Positions 44,543 through 55,321 of a stretch of DNA of 64,000 bases are shown here, one piece after another. The DNA comes from Verrucomicrobiia bacterium. Its GTDB lineage: Bacteria; Verrucomicrobiota; Verrucomicrobiia; Limisphaerales; CAIMTB01. Numbering within the stretch: the first letter of the stretch is position 1; every line of letters starts with the position of its first letter. The DNA is taken from the NCBI GenBank assembly GCA_019634625.1, contig JAHCBA010000013.1, forward strand, positions 62,001 through 126,000. The letters run 5' to 3'. Under the pieces are notes generated by a model that was given only the letters and a program-made list of their open reading frames with translations, had not been told where the DNA came from and ran no database searches. Made by a program: the position numbers and the translations under genes.

Positions 44543-45571
44543 ATGCCTCTTGGTTTCAAGGATGGTTTATCGGCGAAGGTGGGTCGGCGCGGATTTCTGA
44601 GGATGTTGGGCTCGACGCTCGGGGTGGGAGCCGTCGGTTCGGCGCTGCCCGTGCCGGGCGCGGTGGGGACCGTGGGTGGGGGAGACGGGACCCAGGCGAC
44701 CGCGGAATTGGCGTGGGCCCGGGATCAGGAGTCCCTGCGGTTGACGTACGGGCCGCGGGAGCTGCTGCGGTACCAACTGCGGAAGCCGGCCAGGGGCGGT
44801 GCCTCGGTGGAGAGCGGCGGCTATCTGCATCCCGTGACCACGCCGGCCGGAACGGTGGTGACGGAGGTCGGGCCGGCCGATCACCGGCATCATCGGGGGG
44901 TGTTTCTGGGATGGGTCGAGATGCGGGGAACGGATGCGGCCGATTTCTGGGGCTGGGGCGAACCTGCGCCCACCGCGGGGCGGCGCATCGAGAACGTCAC
45001 TGTGGAGGGGTTGCCTCCGACGCTGGGCGTGGCCCGATTCCGTGCCACCAACGCGTGGAAGGCCGGGGCGCGCAGGATGGTTCTCGAGGAGGTCCGGGTG
45101 ACGCTGGCGTTCCGGGAGGGGGCAACGGTCCTCGATTATGTGACTCGGCTGACGGTGGACGCGCCGGTCACGGTGGCGCGGTGGGCATTCGGCGGGTTCG
45201 CGGTCCGCACCCGCATCGACGGTGCAGTGGCGCCCATCGGACCGGAAGGGGCGGTCCGGCGGGCGAGTCCGCGCCACACCGACCCGGACTCGAACTGGCC
45301 GGATGCGCCCTGGTACGGGCTGCACTTGAAGTTCCGGGACGGGAAGGAGGCAACCGTGGCCGTGGCGGGTCGGGAGGCGAATCCGCCGACGTCCTGGCAT
45401 GTCGTGCCGGGCATTGGTCTGATCAATCCCAGCGTGACGGCGAAGGGGGCCCTGCGCCTGGTGCCGGAGGAGCCACTCGTATTGCGGTACCGGATCATGG
45501 CGTTCGACGGGGCGCCGGCGGTGGCGTCATTGAAGCGGTTGGGGGAGGGTTGGTATTTCGGGACGTCTTAG
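44543..45571 (+). CDS. Tat-exported PmoA-family (DUF6807) protein
   Basis: The 342-residue protein starts with a twin-arginine-like leader (GRRGFLRMLGSTLGVGAVGS). The mature region has the DHRHHRGVFLGW motif, FWGWGEPAPTAGRRI, and PWYGLHLKF followed by WHVVPGIGLINPS, which mark the family named for its similarity to methane monooxygenase PmoA (DUF6807). Members are common in Planctomycetes and Verrucomicrobia near carbohydrate genes, but their biochemical role is unsettled. Histidines in DHRHHR could bind a metal. The gene stands alone on the plus strand after a repeat element and converges with nagA. The longer open frame from 44311 lies in a different phase. Confidence 0.85.
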   Translation: MPLGFKDGLSAKVGRRGFLRMLGSTLGVGAVGSALPVPGAVGTVGGGDGTQATAELAWARDQESLRLTYGPRELLRYQLRKPARGGASVESGGYLHPVTTPAGTVVTEVGPADHRHHRGVFLGWVEMRGTDAADFWGWGEPAPTAGRRIENVTVEGLPPTLGVARFRATNAWKAGARRMVLEEVRVTLAFREGATVLDYVTRLTVDAPVTVARWAFGGFAVRTRIDGAVAPIGPEGAVRRASPRHTDPDSNWPDAPWYGLHLKFRDGKEATVAVAGREANPPTSWHVVPGIGLINPSVTAKGALRLVPEEPLVLRYRIMAFDGAPAVASLKRLGEGWYFGTS

Positions 45572-45742
45572 CCGTAGCCATGCAACAAGGTCGGGTGCGC
45601 TGGCTTGATCTTATCGGGCAGGAGCTTCGTCGTTCGATCGTTCCGTATCTCCGTTCCGATACGCACCTCGCGATCGATGGGGAAGGTGGATTCTCACAGA
45701 GGCACCAAGCCACGGAGACGGCCGAATCCCGCCTGTGGAGCT

Positions 45743-46711
45743 TCAGTGGGTTGCCTTGGAGACACCGGCTTTGGGAGATGGGAACCATCCATCGAGGCCG
45801 TGGGCGAGCACGGTCGGCAGGCATCCGCCGGCGGCTTCGCCCAGCATGGTGGCGGCACGTTGGGCGAGTTGGGACGGGGTGAGGGAGGATCCGGCGAAGT
45901 TGGTGCGGCCGGGTTGTCGCACCACGCCGTCCGGGCCGACTTCAAGAAGGAGGTGGCCGAGGGTGTGCGTCCCCGGCGGGGCTCCCGCGGCGGCCATGGC
46001 GTCGGTGGTGTAGTAGATCCGTTCGGGCGGAAGGACCCGGTGGAGGATTCGGAACAGGGACGGCGAGACGTGGAGGCCATCCGGAATGAGGCCGACCCGG
46101 AGGTCCGGGGTGTCGAGGACGCGCCAGATGATGTTGTCGTGGCGGTCGAGTTGCTGCGGGCAGCCGTTGGCGAGATGGGTGAACGCGCAGGCACCGGCGG
46201 CGGCGGCGTCCCGCAGGCGGGAGGCCGGGGCATCGGTGTGGCCGAGACTGACGCGGATGCCGAGGCGGACGGCGCGTTCGATGAAGGCAAGGGCACCGGG
46301 ACGTTCGGGGGCCACGGTGATGAGGAGGGGATCGGAACCGGCGGCATCCCGGGCAGCGTCGGCGTCGGACGGTGACGGGTCGCGCATGCGGGCGGGATCG
46401 TGGGCGCCGTGGAATCCGGGTTGCGCGGAGAGGAAGGGGCCTTCCAGGTGCCAGCCGGGGATGACGTCACGGAGGAAGGGGTCAGCGTCCCGCAGGGCGC
46501 GGAGGCGACGCATTCGGCGCAGCATGCGGTCCCAATCGTCGGTGATGAGAGTGAGGAGGAACTGGCTGCCGGCATCGCGGCGCCAGGCTTGGGCGGCCTG
46601 ATGGAGGGCCTCCTCGGGGAGGTCATCCCGTTGAAAATCGATGGCGCCGTAACCATTGACCTGCGGGTCGAAGAAGTGCGGCGGCGGGCTGGGCGTGGTC
46701 GCGGCGGTCAT
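45743..46711 (-). CDS. nagA: N-acetylglucosamine-6-phosphate deacetylase (NagA)
   Basis: NagA removes the acetyl group from GlcNAc-6-phosphate in the cytoplasm, feeding amino-sugar and cell-wall recycling into glycolysis. The 322-residue protein starts MTAATTPSPPPHFFDPQVNG. It shows the amidohydrolase-fold signatures: GWHLEGPFLS (metal-binding Glu), SLGHTDA and FTHLANG (metal histidines), LIPDGLHVS, and YTTDAMAAAG with the catalytic Asp. The usual N-terminal HxH beta-strand domain is reduced, so the protein is shorter than E. coli NagA (382 aa), as in several related bacteria. It is monocistronic, converging with the DUF6807 gene. A start at 46840 is possible but adds 43 residues with no family support. 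Confidence 0.9.
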   Translation of the reverse strand: MTAATTPSPPPHFFDPQVNGYGAIDFQRDDLPEEALHQAAQAWRRDAGSQFLLTLITDDWDRMLRRMRRLRALRDADPFLRDVIPGWHLEGPFLSAQPGFHGAHDPARMRDPSPSDADAARDAAGSDPLLITVAPERPGALAFIERAVRLGIRVSLGHTDAPASRLRDAAAAGACAFTHLANGCPQQLDRHDNIIWRVLDTPDLRVGLIPDGLHVSPSLFRILHRVLPPERIYYTTDAMAAAGAPPGTHTLGHLLLEVGPDGVVRQPGRTNFAGSSLTPSQLAQRAATMLGEAAGGCLPTVLAHGLDGWFPSPKAGVSKATH

Positions 46712-46815
46712 GGAGGCGAAGCGTAGAGGGTGAAACCGGGCGGGGCAGCATCGAAGCCGGTTGCCGGCCCGGTCTTTGAGGGCCGGGGCCGGGCACTGGG
46801 CGCAGGGAAGCAAAT

Positions 46816-46853
46816 CGACGCAGAATTCGTGCATATGCACGAATTTTGCGTCG
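46816..46853. repeat. 38-bp palindrome, copy 1 (core GTGCATATGCAC)
   Basis: The 19-bp arms match at 18 of 19 positions around the core GTGCATATGCAC, with arm ends CGACGCA and TGCGTCG. The left flank GAAGCAAA is shared with the copy at 47155. Confidence 0.9.
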
Positions 46854-46922
46854 GTGGCGGGAGTGGGCGTTGAGTGGGTTGGCAGGGGGGTGGCGGACGG
46901 GGGAGAGAATAAACGGAAACGG

Positions 46923-46946
46923 CGTGCATATGCACGGAGGTTACGT
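46923..46946. repeat. Decayed palindrome, copy 2
   Basis: The core CGTGCATATGCACG is kept and is followed by a degraded right arm (gaggttacgtc). The left arm is largely lost. Confidence 0.55.
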
Positions 46947-47154
46947 CGATTTTGGATAGCGGAAGGGAAGTTAATAAGACAGACACACCTTGCTTGACGG
47001 GTATGGATACGCTGGCGACGAAGTCATCCACCTCTACTGCGGCTGGATGGGAGATTTTGGGGGCGTCGGTCGGGAGTTTGGGGGAGTTTGGAGTCAATAA
47101 TAAAGAGCCGCACATGATAAGATAAGAAGATAAGTGAGGGTCGAAGAAGCAAAG

Positions 47155-47192
47155 CGACGCAAACTTCGTGCCTAGGCACGAAGTTTGCGTCG
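47155..47192. repeat. 38-bp perfect palindrome, copy 3 (core GTGCCTAGGCAC)
   Basis: The 19-bp arms are perfectly complementary. The centre differs from copy 1 by a symmetric pair change (CATATG to CCTAGG), which keeps the palindrome. It lies 36 bp beyond the 3' end of the CHRD gene. Confidence 0.92.
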
Positions 47193-47227
47193 ATGCGAGA
47201 GGGGGCGTTTGGGAGGCGGGAAGGGGG

Positions 47228-47836
47228 TCAGGTGGTGGAGCGGGTGGGGCGGCGAAGGCGGCGGTATCCGGCCCAGGCGAGGGCTGCGCCGGCGAGCGCG
47301 AGGGCGTTTTCGTGGGGTTCGGGGACCACCACCAGGTTGCCGCGAATCTCACCGGGAGCGTTCAGGGTGGTGTGCACGTTGAAGTAGAGCCGGTGCTCGA
47401 GGAGGGCGGTTTCGTGCGCCTCGGTGAGGGTCACGCTGCCGATGGCGAAGCCGTCCGTCGCCGAGGGATTCCAGCCGGCGCCGAGACCGCTGTGGGTGTC
47501 ATAGAGCACGCCTGCATTGGCATTGAACGGATCGTCCCCGGGCACGATGCCGTGGATATGAGCGACGGTGGCGTCGCCGGTCAGATCGGTGAACCCGTTG
47601 CCGGAACCCCATCCGATGTTGAAGGAGAGGAGCCGGGTCTCGGTGTCGTAGGTGATGCCACCGGGGAGGAGGCCGCCGGTGCCGGGGGGATCGCCGGTAA
47701 CAGCGCCGGTCTCATTTCCAGGAAGCAGGCCGAAGCCGGCCTTGCCTTCGAGGAGGAATTCCAGGATTCCGGCATGGGCGACCGCGGAGGCCATGGTCAT
47801 GCCGAGGACGAGAGGAAGCCTCAAGGGGGATGCCAT
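47228..47836 (-). CDS. CHRD-domain protein with PEP-CTERM sorting signal
   Basis: The 202-residue protein has a signal peptide (MASPLRLPLVLGMTMASAVA) and a single CHRD domain marked by VAHIHGIVPGDDPFNANAG, SVTLTEAHETALLEHRLYFN and VHTTLNAPGEIRGNLV. The tail is a PEP-CTERM signal: VPEP, a short hydrophobic helix (ALALAGAALAWAG), then YRRLRRP. Such tails are cut and processed by an exosortase during export to the cell surface or matrix; no exosortase gene is in this window. CHRD domains are of uncertain function. The gene is divergent from the TVP38-type gene, with only 39 bp between the starts. Confidence 0.88.
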   Translation of the reverse strand: MASPLRLPLVLGMTMASAVAHAGILEFLLEGKAGFGLLPGNETGAVTGDPPGTGGLLPGGITYDTETRLLSFNIGWGSGNGFTDLTGDATVAHIHGIVPGDDPFNANAGVLYDTHSGLGAGWNPSATDGFAIGSVTLTEAHETALLEHRLYFNVHTTLNAPGEIRGNLVVVPEPHENALALAGAALAWAGYRRLRRPTRSTT

Positions 47837-47875
47837 GGAGGAGAGTCGGACCGGAAATGGATTGAATAAGCAAGC

Positions 47876-48651
47876 ATGAATTCGAGGATTCGGGTGGTCA
47901 CTGGATTTCATGAGGGCATGGTGTCGGCCATGGACGATTCGGTGAAGAGGCCCGGGCGGACGAGGGGCGCGTGGCGGAGGGGCGTCTGGGGGGGCCTGGC
48001 GCTGGTGATTGTGCTGGCGGCGGTGCTGGCGGCGGCGATGGGCGATGGGCGGGGAAGGATGGAGCAGGTGTTGCGCGGGGTGGAGGAGCTTGGGGTGTGG
48101 GGTCCGGCGATCTTTGTGGGGGTTTATGTGGTGGCGACGGTGTGCCTGGTGCCGGGATCGGTGCTGACCCTGGGGGCGGGGGCCGCGTTCGGGGTGGTGC
48201 GGGGGTGCCTTTATGTCTCGCTGGCCTCGACGCTGGGGGCGACGGCGGCCTTTCTGGTCGGGCGCTACCTGGCGCGAGACCGGGTGGCGCGGACGATGGA
48301 GGGGAGGCCGGCGTTCCGGGCCATCGACCGGGCGGTGGCGGATGAGGGCTGGCGGGTGGTGGGGTTGACCCGGCTGTCGCCGGTGTTTCCGTTCACCCTG
48401 CTGAACTATGCCTTCGGGCTGACGCGGGTCCGGTTGAAGGAGTACGTGCTGGCCTCGTGGATCGGGATGATGCCCGGGACGGTGCTGTACGTGTATCTGG
48501 GGTCGCTGGCCCGGGACGGGCTGGTGGAGCGGGAACGGACGCCGGGGGAATGGGCGCTGTACGGTGTGGGATTGGTTGCGACCCTGGTGGTGACGTGGCG
48601 GGTTACCCGGCTGGCACGACAGGCCCTGGCACAGCGGACCGGAGGTGGGGC

Positions 48652-48655
<4 letters not shown>
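47876..48655 (+). CDS. TVP38/TMEM64-family membrane protein
   Basis: The product (259 residues from this ATG; starts at 47918 or 47930 are also possible) has several hydrophobic helices. The VTT/SNARE-associated core is visible as VCLVPGSVLTLGAGAAFGVV, then STLGATAAFLVGRYLARD, LTRLSPVFPFTLLNYAFGLT and SWIGMMPGTVLYVYLGS. These DedA-related proteins are inner-membrane proteins, some implicated in lipid scrambling or undecaprenyl-phosphate recycling. The stop codon overlaps the start of a flavin disulfide oxidoreductase. The same two partners occur as neighbours or fusions in many bacteria, so a joint role is likely though undefined. Confidence 0.88.
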
Positions 48656-51460
<2,805 letters not shown>

Positions 51461-51487
51461 GGCGGGGTTCAGCCCGGAAATCGTTCG

Positions 51488-51519
51488 GGCCGGACGCGTG
51501 CGGATGCGTCCGGCCTTTT
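51488..51519 (+). terminator. Intrinsic terminator after gap
   Basis: A perfect 10-bp stem (GGCCGGACGC paired with GCGTCCGGCC) with an 8-base loop is followed by TTTT, 27 bp past the gap stop codon. Confidence 0.9.
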
Positions 51520-51590
51520 GAGTCGGGGAAGGGGGTGTTTCAGGGTTTGGGGCCGGCCGGGACCGGAATGGGGTTTGCGGGCCGGGAACT

Positions 51591-51626
51591 GACAGGAGAG
51601 AGGCACTGGACAGGAAAGAGGCACTG
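51591..51626. repeat. 18-bp direct repeat containing the ribosome-binding region
   Basis: Two adjacent 18-bp copies (GACAGGARAGAGGCACTG, 17 of 18 identical) end two bases before the PfkB-kinase ATG. Both carry a purine-rich Shine-Dalgarno-like AGGARAGAGG. Confidence 0.85.
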
Positions 51627-51628
51627 AT

Positions 51629-52735
51629 ATGGCGGTCATCGATCTGGCGTTGCGGAGAGCGGACTCGGTCCGTTGGGACATGCTGGCGTTGGGAGAGATC
51701 ATGCTGCGGCTGGACCCGGGGGATTCGCGGGTGCGGGTGGCGCGGGAGTTCAAGGTTTGGGAGGGGGGCGGGGAGTACAATGTGGCGCGGGGTCTGCGGC
51801 GATGTTTCGGGATGCGGACGGGGGTCTGCACGGCGCTGGCGGACAACGAGGTGGGGCGGCTCATCGAGGATTTCATCCTGCAGGGCGGGGTGGCGACGGA
51901 CCATGTGCTGTGGCGGCCTTTCGACGGGGTGGGGCGAACGGTGCGGAACGGGTTGAATTTCACGGAGCGGGGGTTCGGGGTGCGTGGGGCGGTGGGCACG
52001 CCGGACCGGGGCCACACGGCGGCGAGCCAGTTGAAGCCGGGGGATTTCGACTGGGACACGATGTTCGGGAAGGAGGGGGTGCGCTGGCTTCACACCGGGG
52101 GGATTTTTGCGGCGCTGAGCGAGAGCGCGGCGGACCTGACGATCGAGGCGGTGCAGGCGGCGAAGCGGCACGGGGTGCGGGTGAGCTACGATTTGAACTA
52201 CCGGCCGAGCCTGTGGAAGAGCATCGGGGGCCAGGCGAAGGCGCAGGAGGTCAACCGGCGGATTGCGCCGTACATCGACGTGATGATCGGGAACGAGGAG
52301 GATTTCACGGCGGCGCTGGGCTTCGAGGTGGCGGGCGCTGACGAGAACCTGCTGCACCTCGATGTCGGCGCGTTCAAGGCGATGATCGAGACGGCGGTGC
52401 GGACCTATCCGAATTTCAAGGTGGTGGGGACCACCTTGCGGGCGGCGAAGACGGCGACGGTGAACGACTGGGGCGCCATCTGCTGGGCCGGGGGTGCGTT
52501 TTATTCGTCGCGATCGTATCCGGATCTGGAGATCCACGACCGGGTGGGCGGCGGGGACAGTTTTGCCAGCGGCCTGATCTACGGGTTGATGACGACGGGC
52601 GATCCGCAGAAGGCGGTCGAGTACGGGGCGGCGCACGGGGCCCTGGCGATGACCACGCCGGGGGACACCTCGATGGCGAACCGGAAGGAGGTCGAGTCGT
52701 TGATGAAGGGCGGCGGGGCGCGGGTGCAGCGGTGA
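51629..52735 (+). CDS. PfkB-family carbohydrate kinase (2-keto-3-deoxygluconate kinase-like)
   Basis: The 368-residue protein has the ribokinase/PfkB fold. LALGEIMLRLDPGD opens the domain, GGGEYNVARGLRR is the sugar-binding signature near residue 50, and the C-terminal DRVGGGDSFASGLIYGL holds the catalytic Asp and anion hole. VSYDLNYRPSLWKS is typical of 2-keto-3-deoxygluconate kinases. It is therefore expected to phosphorylate a ketose acid or ketose with ATP in the cytoplasm; the exact sugar is not fixed by sequence. It follows gap after a terminator, so it has a separate promoter, and its stop overlaps the start of ggt. An 18-bp duplication carries its ribosome-binding region. Confidence 0.87.
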   Translation: MAVIDLALRRADSVRWDMLALGEIMLRLDPGDSRVRVAREFKVWEGGGEYNVARGLRRCFGMRTGVCTALADNEVGRLIEDFILQGGVATDHVLWRPFDGVGRTVRNGLNFTERGFGVRGAVGTPDRGHTAASQLKPGDFDWDTMFGKEGVRWLHTGGIFAALSESAADLTIEAVQAAKRHGVRVSYDLNYRPSLWKSIGGQAKAQEVNRRIAPYIDVMIGNEEDFTAALGFEVAGADENLLHLDVGAFKAMIETAVRTYPNFKVVGTTLRAAKTATVNDWGAICWAGGAFYSSRSYPDLEIHDRVGGGDSFASGLIYGLMTTGDPQKAVEYGAAHGALAMTTPGDTSMANRKEVESLMKGGGARVQR

Positions 52736-54462
52736 GGATGAAGAGGATGCGGCAAGGGTGGCGATGGGTGGGGCTGGCGTGGCTGGCCCTCGGACAGGCA
52801 TGGGGTGAAGAGCTGGGTGCGGTGGCCACGGGGCATCCCCTGGCGACCCGGGCCGCGGTGGAAGTCTTGCAGTCCGGGGGGAATGCCATCGATGCGGCGG
52901 TGGCGGCGGCCCTGACGCTGGGGGTGGTCGATGGCCACAACTCGGGGATCGGCGGGGGATGTTTTGTGGTGGCGCATCTGGCCGGGGGACGGTTGGTGGC
53001 GCTGGACGGGCGGGAGACGGCGCCGGCCGGGGCGACGCGGGAGATGTTTGTGCGGGGCGGGGAAGTGATGCCGGAAGCGAGTCTGACCGGGGCGCTGGCG
53101 GTGGGGGTTCCGGGGCAGTTGGCGGCGCTGGAGGCGTTGTCCCGGCGTCATGGCCGGTGGCCGATGGCGCGGGGCCTGGAGCGGGCGGCGGCGCTGGCGG
53201 AGGCAGGGTTTGAAGTGACGCCGGCGTATGCCGCGCGGCTGCGTGGGGAGGCGGAGGCGTTGGGGCGGTTTCCGGAGAGCGCGGCGATTTTTCTTCGGGC
53301 GGATGGGAGTCCGTGGGAGGCGGGGGAGACCCTTCGGCAACCGGATCTGGCGGCGACCTATCGGGCCATTGCGGCGCGGGGAACGCGGTGGTTTTACCGG
53401 GGCCCGTTTGCGGAGCGGACGGAGGCCTGGATGCGGGAGAACGGGGGGGTGATGACGCGCCGCGACTTGAGGCGGTACCGGGTGCGGTGGCGGGAGCCGG
53501 TGATTACGACGTACCGGGGCTGGACGGTGGTGGGATTTCCGCCTCCGAGTTCGGGCGGGGTGCATGTCGGGCAGATCCTGCGGATTCTGGAGGGATTCGA
53601 GGTGGGCGGATGGGGGGCGGGATCGGCGGATCTGGCGCATGTGTTGGGCGAGGCGATGAAGCGGGCCTTTGCGGATCGCGCGCACTGGCTGGGGGATCCG
53701 GACTTCGTGCGGGTCCCGAGGGGGTTGGTGGACGAAGGGTACGGGGCGGAACTGTCGGGAGGGATCCGGATGGACCGGGCGATGCCGGTCGAGGGACACG
53801 GCCAGCCGGCGGGTGGGGAGGGCGATGCGTTTGGGAGACGTCACACGACGCACCTGTCGGTGGCCGATGCGGCGGGGAACTGGGTGGCGCTGACGGCGAC
53901 GATCAACACGTCGTTCGGATCGAAGGGAGTGGTGCCGGGGACGGGGGTGTTGTTGAACAATCAGATGGACGACTTCTCGGTGCGGCCGGGGGCGACCAAT
54001 TTCTTCGGGCTGGTGGGTGCGGAGGCCAACGCGATCGCGCCCCGCAAGCGGCCGTTGTCGAGCATGAGTCCGACGTTGCTGTTGCGGGACGGCGCACCGG
54101 TCCTGGCGGTGGGGGCGGCGGGCGGGCCGACGATCATTTCACAGACCGTGCGGGCGGTGGTGGCCGTGGTGGATTTCGGGGCGACCACGGAGGAAGCCCT
54201 GGCGGCGGCGCGGGTGCATCACCAGTGGCGTCCCGACGTGCTGGTGATGGAGAGCGGGTGGGAGGAGGCTGCGGAAGGGGATCTCGAGGCGCGCGGGCAC
54301 CGGGTGCGAACGGTGCCGAGTCTTGGGGCGGCGCAGGCGGTCGGGCGACGGGACGGGCGCTGGGAGGCGGTGGCCGATCCGCGGGGGGAGGGGTTGGGGG
54401 CCGTGGCGACCGGGTTTCAGACAGGCTCTAAGGCTCGAAGCCGCCCTGGAGGACGCGGATGA
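52732..54462 (+). CDS. ggt: Gamma-glutamyltransferase
   Basis: This 576-residue protein is an exported Ntn-hydrolase that moves the gamma-glutamyl group of glutathione and related peptides to water or an acceptor. A signal peptide (WVGLAWLALGQAWG) precedes GAVATGHPLATRAAVEVLQS and GIGGGCFVV, the family N-terminus. The self-cleavage site and nucleophile are the first Thr of HTTHLSVAD (about residue 372). NNQMDDFS, KRPLSSMSPT and GAAGGPTI follow in the small subunit. The start is either a GTG overlapping the previous stop or the ATG six bases later. The 3' end overlaps the convergent cyclophilin gene by 35 bp. The link to the sugar kinase in one transcript is unexplained. Confidence 0.93.
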   Translation: MRMKRMRQGWRWVGLAWLALGQAWGEELGAVATGHPLATRAAVEVLQSGGNAIDAAVAAALTLGVVDGHNSGIGGGCFVVAHLAGGRLVALDGRETAPAGATREMFVRGGEVMPEASLTGALAVGVPGQLAALEALSRRHGRWPMARGLERAAALAEAGFEVTPAYAARLRGEAEALGRFPESAAIFLRADGSPWEAGETLRQPDLAATYRAIAARGTRWFYRGPFAERTEAWMRENGGVMTRRDLRRYRVRWREPVITTYRGWTVVGFPPPSSGGVHVGQILRILEGFEVGGWGAGSADLAHVLGEAMKRAFADRAHWLGDPDFVRVPRGLVDEGYGAELSGGIRMDRAMPVEGHGQPAGGEGDAFGRRHTTHLSVADAAGNWVALTATINTSFGSKGVVPGTGVLLNNQMDDFSVRPGATNFFGLVGAEANAIAPRKRPLSSMSPTLLLRDGAPVLAVGAAGGPTIISQTVRAVVAVVDFGATTEEALAAARVHHQWRPDVLVMESGWEEAAEGDLEARGHRVRTVPSLGAAQAVGRRDGRWEAVADPRGEGLGAVATGFQTGSKARSRPGGRG

Positions 54463-55321
54463 AGCCTTGAGGTTCGTGGCGGAGACCGTTGGCGGTGAGG
54501 TTCGAGACGGTGGGTCCGAAGGAATTCACGAACCACTCCCGGAAGTCGGTGGAGAAGAAGACGTGTTGGGTGTGGTTGGCGGCGGGTTGGAGGAGGATGC
54601 CGAAGGTGGCCGGGGACAACTCGATGGCGCAGGCGGCCGGGCTGACGTCCGGGAGCGGGGGTGTCACCTGGGCGGGATCGAAGGCCCCGGCTGCCGGGCC
54701 CACGCGGACGATGCGGACGCTTTCGAGGATGAGGGGCTGGACGGGGCGGTCGTTGACGCCGGTGGGGACCTTGCTGAGTTCGTGGACGAGGTCCATGCCC
54801 TCGACGACTTCGCCGAAGACCGAGTGGCCGTTGTCGAGCCAGGGGGTGTTGGTGACGGTGACGAAGAACTGGGCGCCGTTGGAGTTGCGGCCGGAATTGG
54901 CCATCGAGAGGATGCCGGGCCGGGCGTGGCGGAGTTCGGGGTGGAACTCGTCGGCGAAGCGGTAGCCCGGGCCGTCGGTGCCCTGGCCGTTGCGGGAGCC
55001 GCCCTGGAGCATGAAGCCGGGGATCACGCGATGGAAGGTGAGGCCGTCATAGAAGGGGCGGCGGGCGAGGCGGGCTTCGGGGAAGTCGATCCAGTCGCGG
55101 GTGCCTTCGGCGAGGCGGACGAAGTTGGCCACGGTGCGGGGGGCGCGTTCGAATTCGAGACGGGCCCTGAAATTGCCGGCACTGGTGACGAAGTCGGCGT
55201 AGAGGCCGTCCGCGACGGGATCGGTCGCCTGGGCGCGGGGGGCGGGGAGGGCGAGGCCGAGCAGAAGGGCGGCGAGGGCGGACACGGTGGCCGGGGCGGG
55301 GCGATCAGGACGGACGATCAT
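54428..55321 (-). CDS. Exported cyclophilin-type peptidyl-prolyl cis-trans isomerase
   Basis: The 297-residue protein has a signal peptide (ATVSALAALLLGLALPAPRA) and a cyclophilin domain running from ADFVTSAGNFRARLEFERAP. Active-site motifs are FHRVIPGFMLQGG, GILSMANSGRNSNGAQFFVT and NGHSVFGEVVEGMDLV, with the catalytic Arg and Phe/Gln residues kept. About 90 residues follow the domain, with FFSTDFREWFVNSFGP, an extension not typical of PpiA; it resembles short C-terminal beta modules in other verrucomicrobial exported proteins. The gene is last in a minus-strand run: its ATG overlaps the stop of the phosphatase gene. It probably helps fold exported proteins. Confidence 0.9.
   Translation of the reverse strand: MIVRPDRPAPATVSALAALLLGLALPAPRAQATDPVADGLYADFVTSAGNFRARLEFERAPRTVANFVRLAEGTRDWIDFPEARLARRPFYDGLTFHRVIPGFMLQGGSRNGQGTDGPGYRFADEFHPELRHARPGILSMANSGRNSNGAQFFVTVTNTPWLDNGHSVFGEVVEGMDLVHELSKVPTGVNDRPVQPLILESVRIVRVGPAAGAFDPAQVTPPLPDVSPAACAIELSPATFGILLQPAANHTQHVFFSTDFREWFVNSFGPTVSNLTANGLRHEPQGFIRVLQGGFEP

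Larger units (their letters stand above)
46712..47227. other. Intergenic region with three related palindromes
   Basis: No gene with coding character was found. The stretch is less GC-rich than its surroundings, notably at 46960-47150. It holds two complete 38-bp palindromes and a decayed third. They may be REP-like elements, operators for the flanking nagA and CHRD genes, or terminators. Confidence 0.65.

Noticed and set aside
45691-45720. A short cacagaggcaccaagccacggag string between the DUF6807 gene and nagA, similar to common CACAGAG-type repeats.
   Set aside because: It is a single short match with no gene or copy nearby, so nothing can be concluded.
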